Shown one piece after another: positions 9,240 through 23,512 of a DNA stretch of 64,000 nt. A model generated the notes under the pieces. That model was not told the origin of the DNA. It did not search any database and saw only the letters and a program-made list of their open reading frames with translations. Source of the stretch: Mesostigma viride (taxonomy: Eukaryota > Streptophyta > Mesostigmatophyceae > Mesostigmatales > Mesostigmataceae); the NCBI GenBank assembly GCA_009746045.1, contig RPFO01001006.1:12501-76500 (forward strand), read 5' to 3'. Every line of letters begins with the position of its first letter. Within the stretch, counting starts at the first letter, position 1. Made by a program: the position numbers and the translations under genes.

Positions 9240-11079
9240 GGTGGCATGATTTTATTATTGCTGAAGGATTACGAGTTGCCTTGGCTTTCGTACCAGATTT
9301 TGCTTGTTCGAATGATGTTGACCCAAGGAAAAATTATCTACAAAAAAATTATAATGCTCTTGAAAGAAAGAATACCTCATTGTATCCCAACACGGTGCCC
9401 GCGACATGGGCACCTGTGTAGCGGCAGCCATCTGCGCATGGGCAGCGGTGACAGCGCCAAGCTTCCAGTTGGACGTGGCAAGCCCAATGGGGCAGCGGCA
9501 TGTCAACGATTCGCTGACATGCATCCAGCAGCAAGTATTTCTTGCTTGCACGCGGCATAAATGCGGGGCCAGGGTCCCCAGAGCAAGCATGCAGGCAGAG
9601 CGACGCGCCCGCATGTTCACCACCGGCACGTGCCGAGTGCGCAGTTGCAATTTTGCCATCTACCCCCCACCGCATATGGGTTTTCCATGGTTGGATCTTC
9701 CAGCTTTTTCAGGCCTGCGTTGGCTGTCTCATGGATAAATATATCCGCCCCCAACATATACGTTGTGTATCCATCCCCCACCAAAGCTTCTTCCGCAGTC
9801 GCCGCGGCCCCTCCCTGCACGAGTCTAGGCTCCCTCCCATCGCTGATCCCGCAATCGCAAGCTCCCCAAAATCAGCAAAGCCCCGAAGATGTAGCGGCGC
9901 ACCCGTCACACCATGTGGTGGGGGGGGCGGAAGAACGTATGCGGGCCCAAACGAAGCCAGACGGGTTGTCCCTGGGGAGGAGGCCATGCGGGCGGCCAGA
10001 GGCATGGTCGCTAGGGAGCTACGGAGCCACGGAACGGCTACACACCCGGTGGCTACACACAAAGGGCCCCGCACGGTCACAGGAGGACCACATCAGGCTT
10101 GCTTTCGCCCACAGGAAATAAGGGCACGTGCGCAGGCGAGCGGGCACCTCAACCACTATAAAAGCTGGCATACTCAAACGCCGGACTTGGTGGGGAGCAC
10201 GGCAAAGCAACGGCCGGCACTAGAGGCGATAGGCACGCCAACAGCACCCCAGAGCACCGGGGAGGGGGGGGGGACATTCACGTCAATGCAGAGATGTGCA
10301 TACTGTATGCTATTGTGCAAAGCCTGGCCACACCGCGACGACACCGCAGTATGCAGCCGATGGCGAGAGTAGGACCACCATGGACCAGGTCCAGTACGCA
10401 GCATGGACACAGCCAACGGCCTGCTCTGAGCTTGCGCACGTGGATGTCAGGCGCGGATGCCCGGACCCTCTGCAGTGGCCCCCCAGAGTCCTAATGATAG
10501 GCGTCAAGAGTTGCCTGGGCGACCGTATCGTCATCGGGCGTGCGCCGGGCACGCAATGCGCCCAGCACGCATAGTCTACAAGGGAGGGCCAGACGTCCCT
10601 CAACACGGCCCCGCCACCCGCGGAAAGCAGCCTGCCCATACTCAGCCTCTAGGGTCGGGTATTCTGGGGGTGGGCTGCTCCGGAGCCCGACCGTGCCCAT
10701 CCCAAGGCGGGGGGGGCGCCCTAGTATAGACTAGGCGCGCGGATCCGATTGTGGCACGGATTCACTAGGAGTCGCTTTGCCCAGTGCAGACCAGGTGAGG
10801 CTGGCACACGGCACTGGACACTGGACAGAAAGAATGCAGCGCATTCGGGCCCCCAGTATTTTGTAAGAGCACGCATATATCCGGTGCTGATACCGCCACA
10901 CACCCAAATGGCCAAGAACACATGGGCAGACATACACACAGTGTGTGTGCGTCTCTCCCACTCTGATGAGCCCGCAAGGACGCCCGTCCAGCAAGTCAGC
11001 ACCCACGCCCAGTCATCCCCCCGGCTCCCTAGTCTGCTCGAACACCGCTATGGAGGGGTTAGTTTCCAACCACGGTGGC
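9240..11079. other. Unassigned region, no supported gene
   Basis: Many overlapping short frames, none recognised. A degenerate member of the GTTGTCTCC family is visible at about 9690-9745 (plus; GGCCTGCGTTGGCTGTCTC). A cysteine/histidine cluster near 10290-10340 was considered as a zinc knuckle and rejected. Confidence 0.5.
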
Positions 11080-11197
11080 TGCCAAACCGATGGAGGGGGG
11101 CCCAGCCGATGGAGGGGGGCCCAACCAATGGAGGAGGGCCCGACCGATGGAGGGGAGCCCGACCGATGGAGGAGGCCCGACCGATGGAGGGGGGCCG
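11080..11197 (+). repeat. 18-19 bp minisatellite CCGATGGAGGGGGGCCC, about 6 units
   Basis: Imperfect tandem units of CCGATGGAGGGGGGCCC type with 1-3 differences each. Confidence 0.9.
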
Positions 11198-11351
11198 TGT
11201 TATCCGCCCAGTCTAGATACGGCGACTACCCTACGGCGACTATCCGCCCAGTCGACGTCCATGCCAGCCTTCCCCCCCCAAATGCTTGCTGTGAACCTCA
11301 CCCTTTTGCTGTCACCCATTGTCATCACCGCCAACGTCACCCTATTGCCCC

Positions 11352-11810
11352 CTAGTCGACATCGTTCAGCACGACATCGTCATCATGCGCGCCCAAGTCC
11401 GTGAGCCGTCGCTGCAGGCCCACCAACTTCTTGCGTCGGCCGCCGGCCTTGTTCCGATGGACCACATCCGCCGCCCCCGCCTCCTCCTCCTCCACATCCG
11501 CCACCTCCATGCCGCCCTCAACGATAGCCTCGCTCCTCCCCTCCTCTACCTCCTTGGCGGAAGCAGCATTAGCCGCCAATACGGCCCCATCGCTTCCCCG
11601 GCCCCGGCTACTCCCATCGCTCCCGTCCTGCGCCCCCGCTGCTGCCACCGCAAACGAAGCGGCCTCCGACTGGCTCCCGTTGTGGAGGCAGGACCGTGGC
11701 GTGACGTCACCTTGGTCCAGTGCAAAGTTTATGACGTCATCGTGGTGGGTAGGTGGCGGGGGAGGCTGCGGGGGGTAGGTATGGGAAGGGATGATGAGCC
11801 ATGACGACAC
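11352..11810 (-). CDS. Unrecognised 150-codon ORF, possible terminal exon
   Basis: Minus-strand frame ending AGGRRKKLVGLQRRLTDLG, then GAHDDDVVLNDVD and a stop at 11352. It has an alanine/glycine/glutamate-rich middle and no ATG at its 5' end, so it would have to be part of a spliced gene. Family unknown. The proline-rich start continues into a GGT/GGC simple repeat, so the frame may be compositional. Confidence 0.25.
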   Translation of the reverse strand: MSSWLIIPSHTYPPQPPPPPTHHDDVINFALDQGDVTPRSCLHNGSQSEAASFAVAAAGAQDGSDGSSRGRGSDGAVLAANAASAKEVEEGRSEAIVEGGMEVADVEEEEAGAADVVHRNKAGGRRKKLVGLQRRLTDLGAHDDDVVLNDVD

Positions 11811-11890
11811 CGGTGGTGGTGGCGGTGGCGGTGGCGGTGGCAGTGGCAGTGGTGGTGGTAGGTTTAGGGTTTAGGGCTTAGAGGGAGTGA
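11811..11890 (+). repeat. GGT/GGC trinucleotide tract followed by short TTTAGGG telomere-like repeat
   Basis: (GGTGGC)n passes into GGTTTAGGGTTTAGGGCTTA at about 11861. Two to three plant-type telomere heptamers, interstitial. Confidence 0.85.
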
Positions 11891-12380
11891 ATTCGTGCGT
11901 GTGTGTGGGAGCGTGTGTGTGGGAGGGGCAAAAATTACAGCACAGATGCTGCGGTGTGAAAGCTAGTGATGACTTTGGGAGGGGGTAGTTTAGGGGGGGC
12001 AGACATAAAGCATTTACCACTAGAATAAAGAGATGTAGTAGAATAAAGAGATGTCCCTATTGATGACGCTGTATCGGACACATGCCGCCCCGGCCTCATG
12101 CGTGCCCAATTCTTTACATGCAGCTTTCCGCGTGCACCTGACGGCAAATGCCACGGGGATCGTTGCATTCCGGCCGGACGAATGCCTGACGTGTGTCATA
12201 ACCCCTACCAACCTACGGCCATGTGTGTCATGGGAGAATGGCCACACACGATTGTGTGTGCAGCCTGTGAGCCTATACATCAACGTGCCTGCCCAGTACC
12301 CGTGCAGTCTGTAACCGGGACTCAAACCACCGAGGTGTTTGATACCAAATGAGAGTGCATGAGTGTATAGATGGACAATT
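11891..12380. other. No gene recognised
   Basis: Non-repetitive sequence between simple repeats. GTGTGTG tracts occur near 11900. No supported ORF. Confidence 0.5.
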
Positions 12381-14705
12381 AAATGGATGGAGGGATGGAG
12401 GAATGGAGGGATGGAGGGATGGAGGGATGGAGGGGTGGAGGGTGGAGGGTGGAGGGGTGGAGGGGTGGAGGGGTGGAGGGGTGGGGGGTGGGGGGGTGGG
12501 GGTGGGGGGGTGGGGGGTGGGTGGGGGTGGGGGGTGGGGGGTGGGGGTGGGGGTGGGGGGTGGGGGGTGGAGGGTGGGGGTGGAGGGGTGGAGGGGTGGA
12601 GGGTGGAGGGGTGGAGGGGTGGAGGGGTGGAGGGGTGGAGGGGTGGAGGGGTGGAGGGGTGGAGGGGTGGAGGGTGGAGGGGTGGAGGGGTGGAGGGGTG
12701 GAGGGGTGGAGGGGTGGAGGGGTGGAGGGTGGAGGGGTGGAGGGTGGAGGGTGGAGGGGTGGAGGGGTGGAGGGGTGGAGGGGTGGAGGGGTGGAGGGGT
12801 GGAGGGGTGGAGGGGTGGAGGGGTGGAGGGGTGGAGGGGTGGAGGGGTGGAGGGGTGGAGGGTGGAGGGGTGGAGGGGTGGAGGGGTGGAGGGGTGGAGG
12901 GGTGGAGGGGTGGAGGGGTGGAGGGTGGAGGGGTGGAGGGGTGGAGGGGTGGAGGGTGGAGTGGAGGGTGGAGGGGTGGAGGGGTGGAGGGGTGGAGGGG
13001 TGGAGGGTGGAGGGATGGAGGGATGGAGGGATGGAGGGATGGAGGGATGGAGGGATGGAGGGATGGAGGGGTGGAGGGGTGGAGGGGTGGAGGGGTGGAG
13101 GGGTGGAGGGGTGGAGGGGTGGAGGGGTGGAGGGGTGGAGGGGTGGAGGGGTGGAGGGTGGAGGGGTGGAGGGTGGAGGGGTGGAGGGGTGGAGGGTGGA
13201 GGGGTGGAGGGGTGGAGGGTGGAGGGGTGGAGGGGTGGAGGGGTGGAGGGGTGGAGGGGTGGAGGGGTGGAGGGGTGGAGGGGTGGAGGGGTGGAGGGGT
13301 GGAGGGGTGGAGGGGTGGAGGGGTGGAGGGGTGGAGGGTGGAGGGTGGAGGGGTGGAGGGTGGAGGGATGGAGGGATGGAGGGATGGAGGGGTGGAGGGG
13401 TGGAGGGGTGGAGGGTGGAGGGGTGGAGGGGTGGAGGGGTGGAGGGGTGGAGGGGTGGAGGGTGGAGGGTGGAGGGGTGGAGGGGTGGAGGGGTGGAGGG
13501 GTGGAGGGGTGGAGGGGTGGAGGGGTGGAGGGGTGGAGGGTGGAGGGGTGGAGGGGTGGAGGGGTGGAGGGGTGGAGGGGTGGAGGGGTGGAGGGGTGGA
13601 GGGGTGGAGGGGTGGAGGGGTGGAGGGGTGGAGGGGTGGAGGGTGGAGGGGTGGAGGGGTGGAGGGGTGGAGGGGTGGAGGGGTGGAGGGGTGGAGGGGT
13701 GGAGGGGTGGAGGGGTGGAGGGGTGGAGGGGTGGAGGGGTGGAGGGGTGGAGGGTGGAGGGGTGGAGGGTGGAGGGGTGGAGGGGTGGAGGGTGGAGGGG
13801 TGGAGGGGTGGAGGGGTGGAGGGTGGAGGGGTGGAGGGATGGAGGGATGGAGGGATGGAGGGATGGAGGGATGGAGGGATGGAGGGATGGAGGGATGGAG
13901 GGATGGAGGGATGGAGGGATGGAGGGATGGAGGGATGGAGGGATGGAGGGATGGAGGGATGGAGGGATGGAGGGATGGAGGGATGGAGGGATGGAGGGAT
14001 GGAGGGATGGAGGGATGGAGGGATGGAGGGATGGAGGGATGGAGGGATGGAGGGATGGAGGGATGGAGGGATGGAGGGATGGAGGGATGGAGGGATGGAG
14101 GGATGGAGGGATGGAGGGATGGAGGGATGGAGGGATGGAGGGATGGAGGGATGGAGGGATGGAGGGATGGAGGGATGGAGGGATGGAGGGATGGAGGGAT
14201 GGAGGGATGGAGGGATGGAGGGATGGAGGGATGGAGGGATGGAGGGATGGAGGGATGGAGGGATGGAGGGATGGAGGGATGGAGGGATGGAGGGATGGAG
14301 GGATGGAGGGATGGAGGGATGGAGGGATGGAGGGAGGGAGGGAGGGAGGGAGGGAGGGAGGGAGGGAGGGAGGGAGGGAGGGAGGGAGGGAGGGAGGGAG
14401 GGAGGGAGGGAGGGAGGGAGGGAGGGAGGGAGGGAGGGAGGGAGGGAGGGAGGGAGGGAGGAGGAGGGAGGGAGGGAGGGAGGGAGGAAGGGAGGAAGGG
14501 AGGGATGGAGGGAGGGAGGGGGGGGGAGGGAGGAAGGGAGGGAGGGAGGGAGGGAGGGAGGGAGGGTGGGGGCGGCGGCGGCGGGCGGGCGGGCGGGCGG
14601 CGGGCGGGCGGGCGGCGGGCGGGCGGGCGGGCGGGGGCGGGCGGGCGGCGGGCGGGCGGGCGGGCGGGCGGGCGGATGGGCGGGCGGATGGGCGGGCGGG
14701 CGGAT
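12381..14705 (+). repeat. 2.3 kb G-rich satellite: GGAGGGGT, GGAGGGAT, GGAG, GGGC blocks
   Basis: Ordered blocks on one strand: mixed GGAGGGAT/GGTGGGG to about 12,590; GGAGGGGT octamers to about 13,830 with islands of GGAGGGAT at 13,010-13,070 and 13,365-13,390; pure GGAGGGAT to about 14,330; GGAG to about 14,560; GGGC to about 14,705. The 780-940 codon frames on both strands are artefacts of an 8 bp unit lacking stops. Confidence 0.98.
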
Positions 14706-15314
14706 GGATGAACCATGCATGCAAGGCACCATATCATGTTGTCGCAGGGTAGGGGAAAGGGGAGGGATATCTGAGGGATAAATCCATCCAGGAAACGAAT
14801 GACTGAGAAGGTGCATGCACTGGCACACGGCCCCCAACGGACAAAAAGCGGCAACGCGTGTTCTCACCACATGTTTCTTACAAGATCACTCAGGCACATC
14901 GAAAGCAAGGACAGGGTCACTACACGCGAGGACAAACATCAAGAGGGCAATGTACAAAACGAACGCGCCACCAGGGAAAACTATTAAATCGCAGCAGAAC
15001 CTGCGCGTTATTAGCTCATTTATTAGCAGTTCGGCATAACCTGGAAAGTCCCATGATGACCAAGTGCGCACGCACACGCAGAATTCCCTAATCTCACAAG
15101 GGCCAGATCCTACACACATATCTCACGCTTGCTTGTGGTGTTATCCCTAACTGCTGAGGTCGTTCCTATTTCACACTCGTTCCATATTGTTGGTCTCAAT
15201 CCGTTAGCTTATCACTTTTCAATGATCATATGTCATGGGATGAACATGCATGGTAACGACAAACATGGGTGAACCCCAGGAGAAGGGTTGGCACGTCTGC
15301 GCCCCTTCACTTAC
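14706..15314. other. Spacer with a possible minus-strand membrane-helix frame
   Basis: The minus-strand frame 15119-14886 contains the hydrophobic run FVLYIALLMFVLACSDPVLAF and could be spliced to the exon at 15315, but acceptors and phases do not single out one model. No recognised gene. Confidence 0.3.
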
Positions 15315-15725
15315 CGGTGGTGCGGCTGGCTCGACGGGACCACCACCAGCAAACCATCCCTCCGTCAACGAATGGACGGCCTGAGCATGGGCCGGCTGCC
15401 GTTGACGCGCCCCGTCCGCCATACGACTTTTTTCTTTCAATGGGCTCTTGGGCCCGTCGTACGCGACCACGGGGTCCAATTCTGGCATCCCGGCGGGAGG
15501 CCAGTCCGGCTCCACGCCACCGGAGGTCGCGAAATGACCCCGAACTTTTGGACTCGCTTGACCTCGCCGGGGTGATTTATGTGATTCGGATATCGGCATA
15601 CCGTCGTCATCCGCGTACCCATCAGCAACCGCCTGACCGTAGCTTATGGCGCTAGGGTTTTCTTCGACGCGCGGCGACGAAGAAGGAGATTGCCCCCGTT
15701 TCAGGAAAAAGCTCTTCAGCTTCAT
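15315..15725 (-). CDS. Possible first coding exon of an unrecognised gene
   Basis: ATG at 15725 gives MKLKSFFLKRGQSPSSSPRV and 137 codons of non-repetitive, S/P/G-rich sequence. It ends at an excellent donor (CACCG/GTAAGT) with phase 0. No family recognised and no convincing next exon. It could also be a gag-like fragment of a retroelement. Confidence 0.35.
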
Positions 15726-16966
15726 TTACGATCGCGTTAAGTCATCATCCTCAGCAGCCGATGGCGCTAACGCGCGAAGCAATACACACCAGTAATGCTC
15801 ATGTGAAGCACGCTTGGCATTCCCTGTCCTCAACTACGGCATTGACCAAACGCGTTGTGCTCTCTGCCAATGCTGAGCCAGAGGCAAGCCACATTAAGAC
15901 GCCTGGGTCACATGGGGTGATAATCGAGCGGAAACCCATGTAAGCAAGAACGTGGTAAAGCTGCAATCACTCAATGACTGAGACAGAAGGCGCCAGGCGC
16001 GTCTATTCACTGCCAAGATTACATGCACATAGGAACGGACGACGCGGTTAAATGCTAAGTAGCATAGTCATAAAAACTTCTCTATCGGTGGTCTATGCCA
16101 TTGTGTGTCGGATGTCTGATGGAATGAAATTCCAAAGTGCTGGAGAAATATCTCGTCACCAGGAATAAATTGGGATGGCGACTGGGGAGAGCTGGAAGCC
16201 AACTCGGTGGGACGCAGTTGGAATATTGGCAGCCTCGAGCGGTCGAGCACCGTGGCCGTGCATCCCCGGCAGATCTTGTACTCCGTTTGTACTCCGCCAC
16301 TGCTGACAGCCGTTACTTGGCCCGCCACAGCTGACAGCCACAAGCCCACAACAACAACTCCAAGATCTTCAGTTCAGTTCAGTTCAGTTCAGTTCATTCC
16401 CACGCGTTTCATATACCGTAGTAACCGTACTAGCCGTAGGCGCCCATGTGCGGCGTGGGCCTCAACAACAACAACCGTATTCATGGGTGGCTCAACTGGC
16501 GTATACCCGTATAGCCGTATATCTTTCTCCTCTGGCTCGCCCCTCCGATCCTGCATTACTGTTGAGCTCTGCTTGAGCCTTGAACTGGCTTGGTGCGAGC
16601 CCTTCGTGCTCCCAAACCACGACGTCCTGCTCGCGGGCACCAAGTCATAAACATTTGATTCATTTGTCTGCATCCCGATGCTTCTGGGGCCCAATTGCTT
16701 TTAAGTCAATTCTCAAGGGGCGAGTTGCCTGGAAGCTATTGCGAAAATTCGGTTGCCGGTTCTATATAAGCTGAAAGCGCGGTTTCGAGGCGTGAGGTAG
16801 AGAGCTTTCTCGATAAGATGGCGTTAGTGACTTCATGTATCTCATTAGGGGCCTTACGTGGACCAAGTGATAAGGAAGTGGAGCAGCATTCATGCCGGCG
16901 GTAAGTGGAAGCGGGCGTCGTACATGGTGCACTGCCTGTGGCTTGCATTGCATTTTGATAGAATGC
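15726..16966. other. No supported gene
   Basis: Short frames only. Contains a small CAGTT pentamer repeat (about 16370-16396). Nothing else recognised. Confidence 0.45.
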
Positions 16967-17356
16967 TCACTTATCCTTTCCTGCCATTTCCATCGCTTCC
17001 AGGAATCGCCTATCCACGGCTGCGCCGTCGACTTGCAAAATTCGAAGCTTACCACGGGCAAGCAGTTTTCCCGCTATCTCTGGTGCGTGGTTTATGCCAA
17101 CAGTAAGAAGATCCGTGGTATGCTTTGATGCATGCGCCGCTTCCTTCAATGGCGCTTGACCAATATAGCGCGTGTGGACGGCGCCCTTCCCAACAACCCA
17201 CCATTCGTTATGCAGGCGTTGGGCAGGGCCTTCCTTTCCCATCAATTCATAGAGCTTTTTTGGAAATTCTGCATGATTAACGATTGCATTGATCCAACAA
17301 TTCGTGGGCAATGCTATTCCTCCCCTCCCTCCCCCTGTCCCCCTTCCCCTTGCCAA
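16967..17356 (-). CDS. Unrecognised ORF, possible internal exon
   Basis: Minus-strand open frame of about 129 codons with protein-like composition (e.g. NCWINAIVNHAEFPKKLYEL, GKLLARGKLRILQVDGAAVD). No ATG at its start. It ends near GATAA/GTGAGC, a plausible donor at about 16974. No family recognised, so coding status is uncertain. Confidence 0.28.
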   Translation of the reverse strand: MARGRGTGGGRGGIALPTNCWINAIVNHAEFPKKLYELMGKEGPAQRLHNEWWVVGKGAVHTRYIGQAPLKEAAHASKHTTDLLTVGINHAPEIAGKLLARGKLRILQVDGAAVDRRFLEAMEMAGKDK

Positions 17357-18154
17357 TCATAACTGGCGCGCGTGGCGTTCCACTCTGAGCAGAGTCATCT
17401 CTCACGTTTTCATGGGGCATGCATCAACGGCATCTCAGGTGTGTTGAGAGGGTCCCATGGCAGTGCTACATAGCATGCACGCCACACGTGCGGTGATCAA
17501 ACATATTCACAATCCACCCCCTCGCTTGATCCATTAGTCATCTTGTCTCCGTTGGGAGGCCGCTGGGCACAACAATTGAGCGCTTTATAGCCCTGCACAC
17601 ACGTGGAATTCAGCGCAACAAGGGGCGATGTTCCTCCATTTGCCAGGGGCAACTTTCCTTTGCAAGCTCCTGTGCGGCCTTGAGCCCAGACCGCCAGCGG
17701 CACATGTCTTATACCCATTGGCGGTGCTGATAGCATAAATGGCGGACTTTTTTTTTTGCAGTTGCTAGTTCGCTAAATCTGTTGTTACACATTTGCTATT
17801 ATGGTTAAACGTTGCCAAATCCCTTGCTGCCCCTCCTTCAAAATGCATGAAATGGCGGGTACGCTGCCCTTCCTTCCTCTTCTCTTTCTTTTATTCCTTC
17901 AACGGGACATTCTTGCTTATGTCATGATAAGATCAACATGTCATGACACAATCAAGCTTTTAGGCCATCAGGGCGCAAGCAATGCGAACCCTGCCAAGCG
18001 TTCAGGGGTTGTTTTAGCTTTAGTGGGGACCGCCTGCCAAGCTTGTCTTGTTAATAGGCTTCCGTCCATCAAGTACCGGGCCTCATCGCGGCCAGGGTGC
18101 AGACCGTGCAGGCCAACACGGGAGATGTGGTTGTGGGTGGAGGAGAGCACAGGG
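17357..18154. other. No supported gene
   Basis: Mixed-composition spacer with scattered short frames. Nothing recognised. Confidence 0.45.
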
Positions 18155-18503
18155 CAGGATGGGGTGGGGCAGGGCGGGGCGGGGCGGGGCGGGCGGGGCG
18201 GGCGGGGCGGGGCGGGGGGGGGGGGGGGCGGGGCGGGGCGGGGCGGGGCGGGCGCGGGCGGGGCGGGGCGCGGGGGGGCAGCGCGGGGCGGGCAGCGCGG
18301 GGCGGGGCAGCGCGGGCGGGGCGGGGCGGGGCGGGGCGGGGCGGGGGCGGGCGGCGGGGCAGCGCGGGGCGGGGCAGCGCGGGGCGGCAGCGCGGGGCGG
18401 GGCGGGGCGGGGCGGGCGGGGCGGGCGGGGCGGGGCGGGGCGGGGCGGGGCGGGGCGGGGCGGGGCGGCGGGGCGGGGCGGGGCGGGGCGGGGCGGGGGG
18501 TAG
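18155..18503 (+). repeat. (GGGGC)n pentanucleotide repeat
   Basis: About 350 bp of GGGGC with indels and a run of G near 18215. Strongly G-skewed. Open frames here are artefacts. Confidence 0.97.
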
Positions 18504-19600
18504 GATCAAGTGTATGATGGGGACCCTTCTGAGTGTTAGCTCTGTCAGGCAGTAGTTACCTTACTCTGTCGAATGTCATGCTGTTCCGTGGATGGTTGCT
18601 ACGCATTCACTACCACACTCTGCAAAATCAACAAGCCATCGTGGTCTTCCCCAAGCTCCGACAAGAGATTCATTTACACATTGTCGTGCCATTGCAACAT
18701 CAATTTCGCCATTTCCATGGCATTCTGACGCACATTACATGCTTGCCCGTGCTGCTCCACTGGGTGCATGCAAGGTTACTGACCGCGTTTTCCCCAGGCC
18801 ACCTCTTCCCCGATCTCCCCCCCATTGCGTGCGCAAGTGTTGACCTCAGCCTACCTACCCTCCTCCCCGTACGAGAGCAGCTAGGGCGCCCTTCTTCTCC
18901 TTGTGTATAGAGGTTGCAGGTTCCTTTGTCGGTACTCACGTGATGCAGTCACGTGCTTTTCATTAATTAATAAATTAACAGCATGTTCACACCGTCCGAA
19001 GATGCCGCTGAATTGTGTTTGGGGGTTCGGGCGAAAAGCCCGGATCTTTGGTGTGTTTTGGAAGTGATGTGGGAGTGATCCGCGTCGGCCCTTGAAGGGT
19101 CGCCAAATTTGCCTGATCAGGATCGGCGCGGCGCGGCAACAGTTGTCCGTACCACGTGGCTTGTATTCAACAAATTCACTGTTCAGGCAGTGCTAACGTT
19201 CAGGAATCGAGAAGGAAGTGTACGGTGAGAAATAGCCTTCAGGGCACAAATCGGGCTTTTGATGTGGGAGTGGACGAGACTGCTCCGGTCCGGCTCATGG
19301 TCCGTTCCAGCCACCCACACCGCCATTCAGGGGAACTTGCAAAATCGCCACAATTTCGGTTGGGAGTGAGGTCACAGGGGGTCACTGTACCAAAGCGGCC
19401 GCATTTGCTGTTCAGGTGGGAGTACTCCTGATGTGCATGCAATTTTGGGGGTTTAGAAACCGTTCTGGATTCTAATGCTACGGAATTAGTGGCGAGTGTG
19501 AGCATGCTGTAAGTAGCTGATTAATTAACCCCCTTTCCTGATCTTTTCTTCACCCCTTCCATGCTGTCCCCACCCCAACCGGTGATCAACCCGTCCCCAG
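18504..19600. other. Spacer upstream of the GNAT exons; 5' exon expected here
   Basis: The N-terminal exon(s) of the GNAT gene should lie in or above this stretch. A frame at about 19156-19431 ending at CTGTTCAG/GTGGGA is a weak candidate but lacks an ATG. No promoter element is recognised. Confidence 0.3.
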
Positions 19601-23106
<3,506 letters not shown>

Positions 23107-23512
23107 GATCAGGTGGCCACCAAAGCTACCTAGTATGGGACCGAGCATGAGGGGAACGTGTGCACATGGAGTATGCATTGATGCCTGTCATTTTCTGTTG
23201 GCATTGATGAATAGTGGACGTTGATCAATAGTGAACTGTGGTGATCTAGAGGGTGTCATACGCGCGTGCGGTATCCCGCTGGTTGCTATATTAATATCGT
23301 GTTTCCTGTATTTGTACGCGTGCACGTCTTCATCGTTTAATTTATTTAAAGGCTGATTTTGTATCAATTGTTTACTTTCTTATGTAAGTAAGTACTTGCG
23401 TGTCATGCGCAAAGGCATGCCACGGAGTACTATGCCAATCCCATTAGAAAAAAACAACTACACATTTAAGTTTAAACAAATATCGTCTGCATCATTCCCC
23501 AACCATTAAGCA
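23107..23512. other. Spacer between GNAT and the LINE relic
   Basis: Includes the LINE-type 3' terminus on the minus strand (CATGACACGCAAGTAC with TTACTTAC, about 23380-23440). Nothing else recognised. Confidence 0.6.

Noticed and set aside
10290-10345. CCHC zinc knuckle of a gag-like protein
   Set aside because: The cysteines and histidine are in different frames and the spacing is incomplete.
12020-14870. Very long frames (780-944 codons) of PPSLHPS, GGVEGWR or GGMEGWRD repeats on both strands
   Set aside because: They arise because tetra- and octanucleotide repeats contain no stop codon; all frames and both strands are open together.
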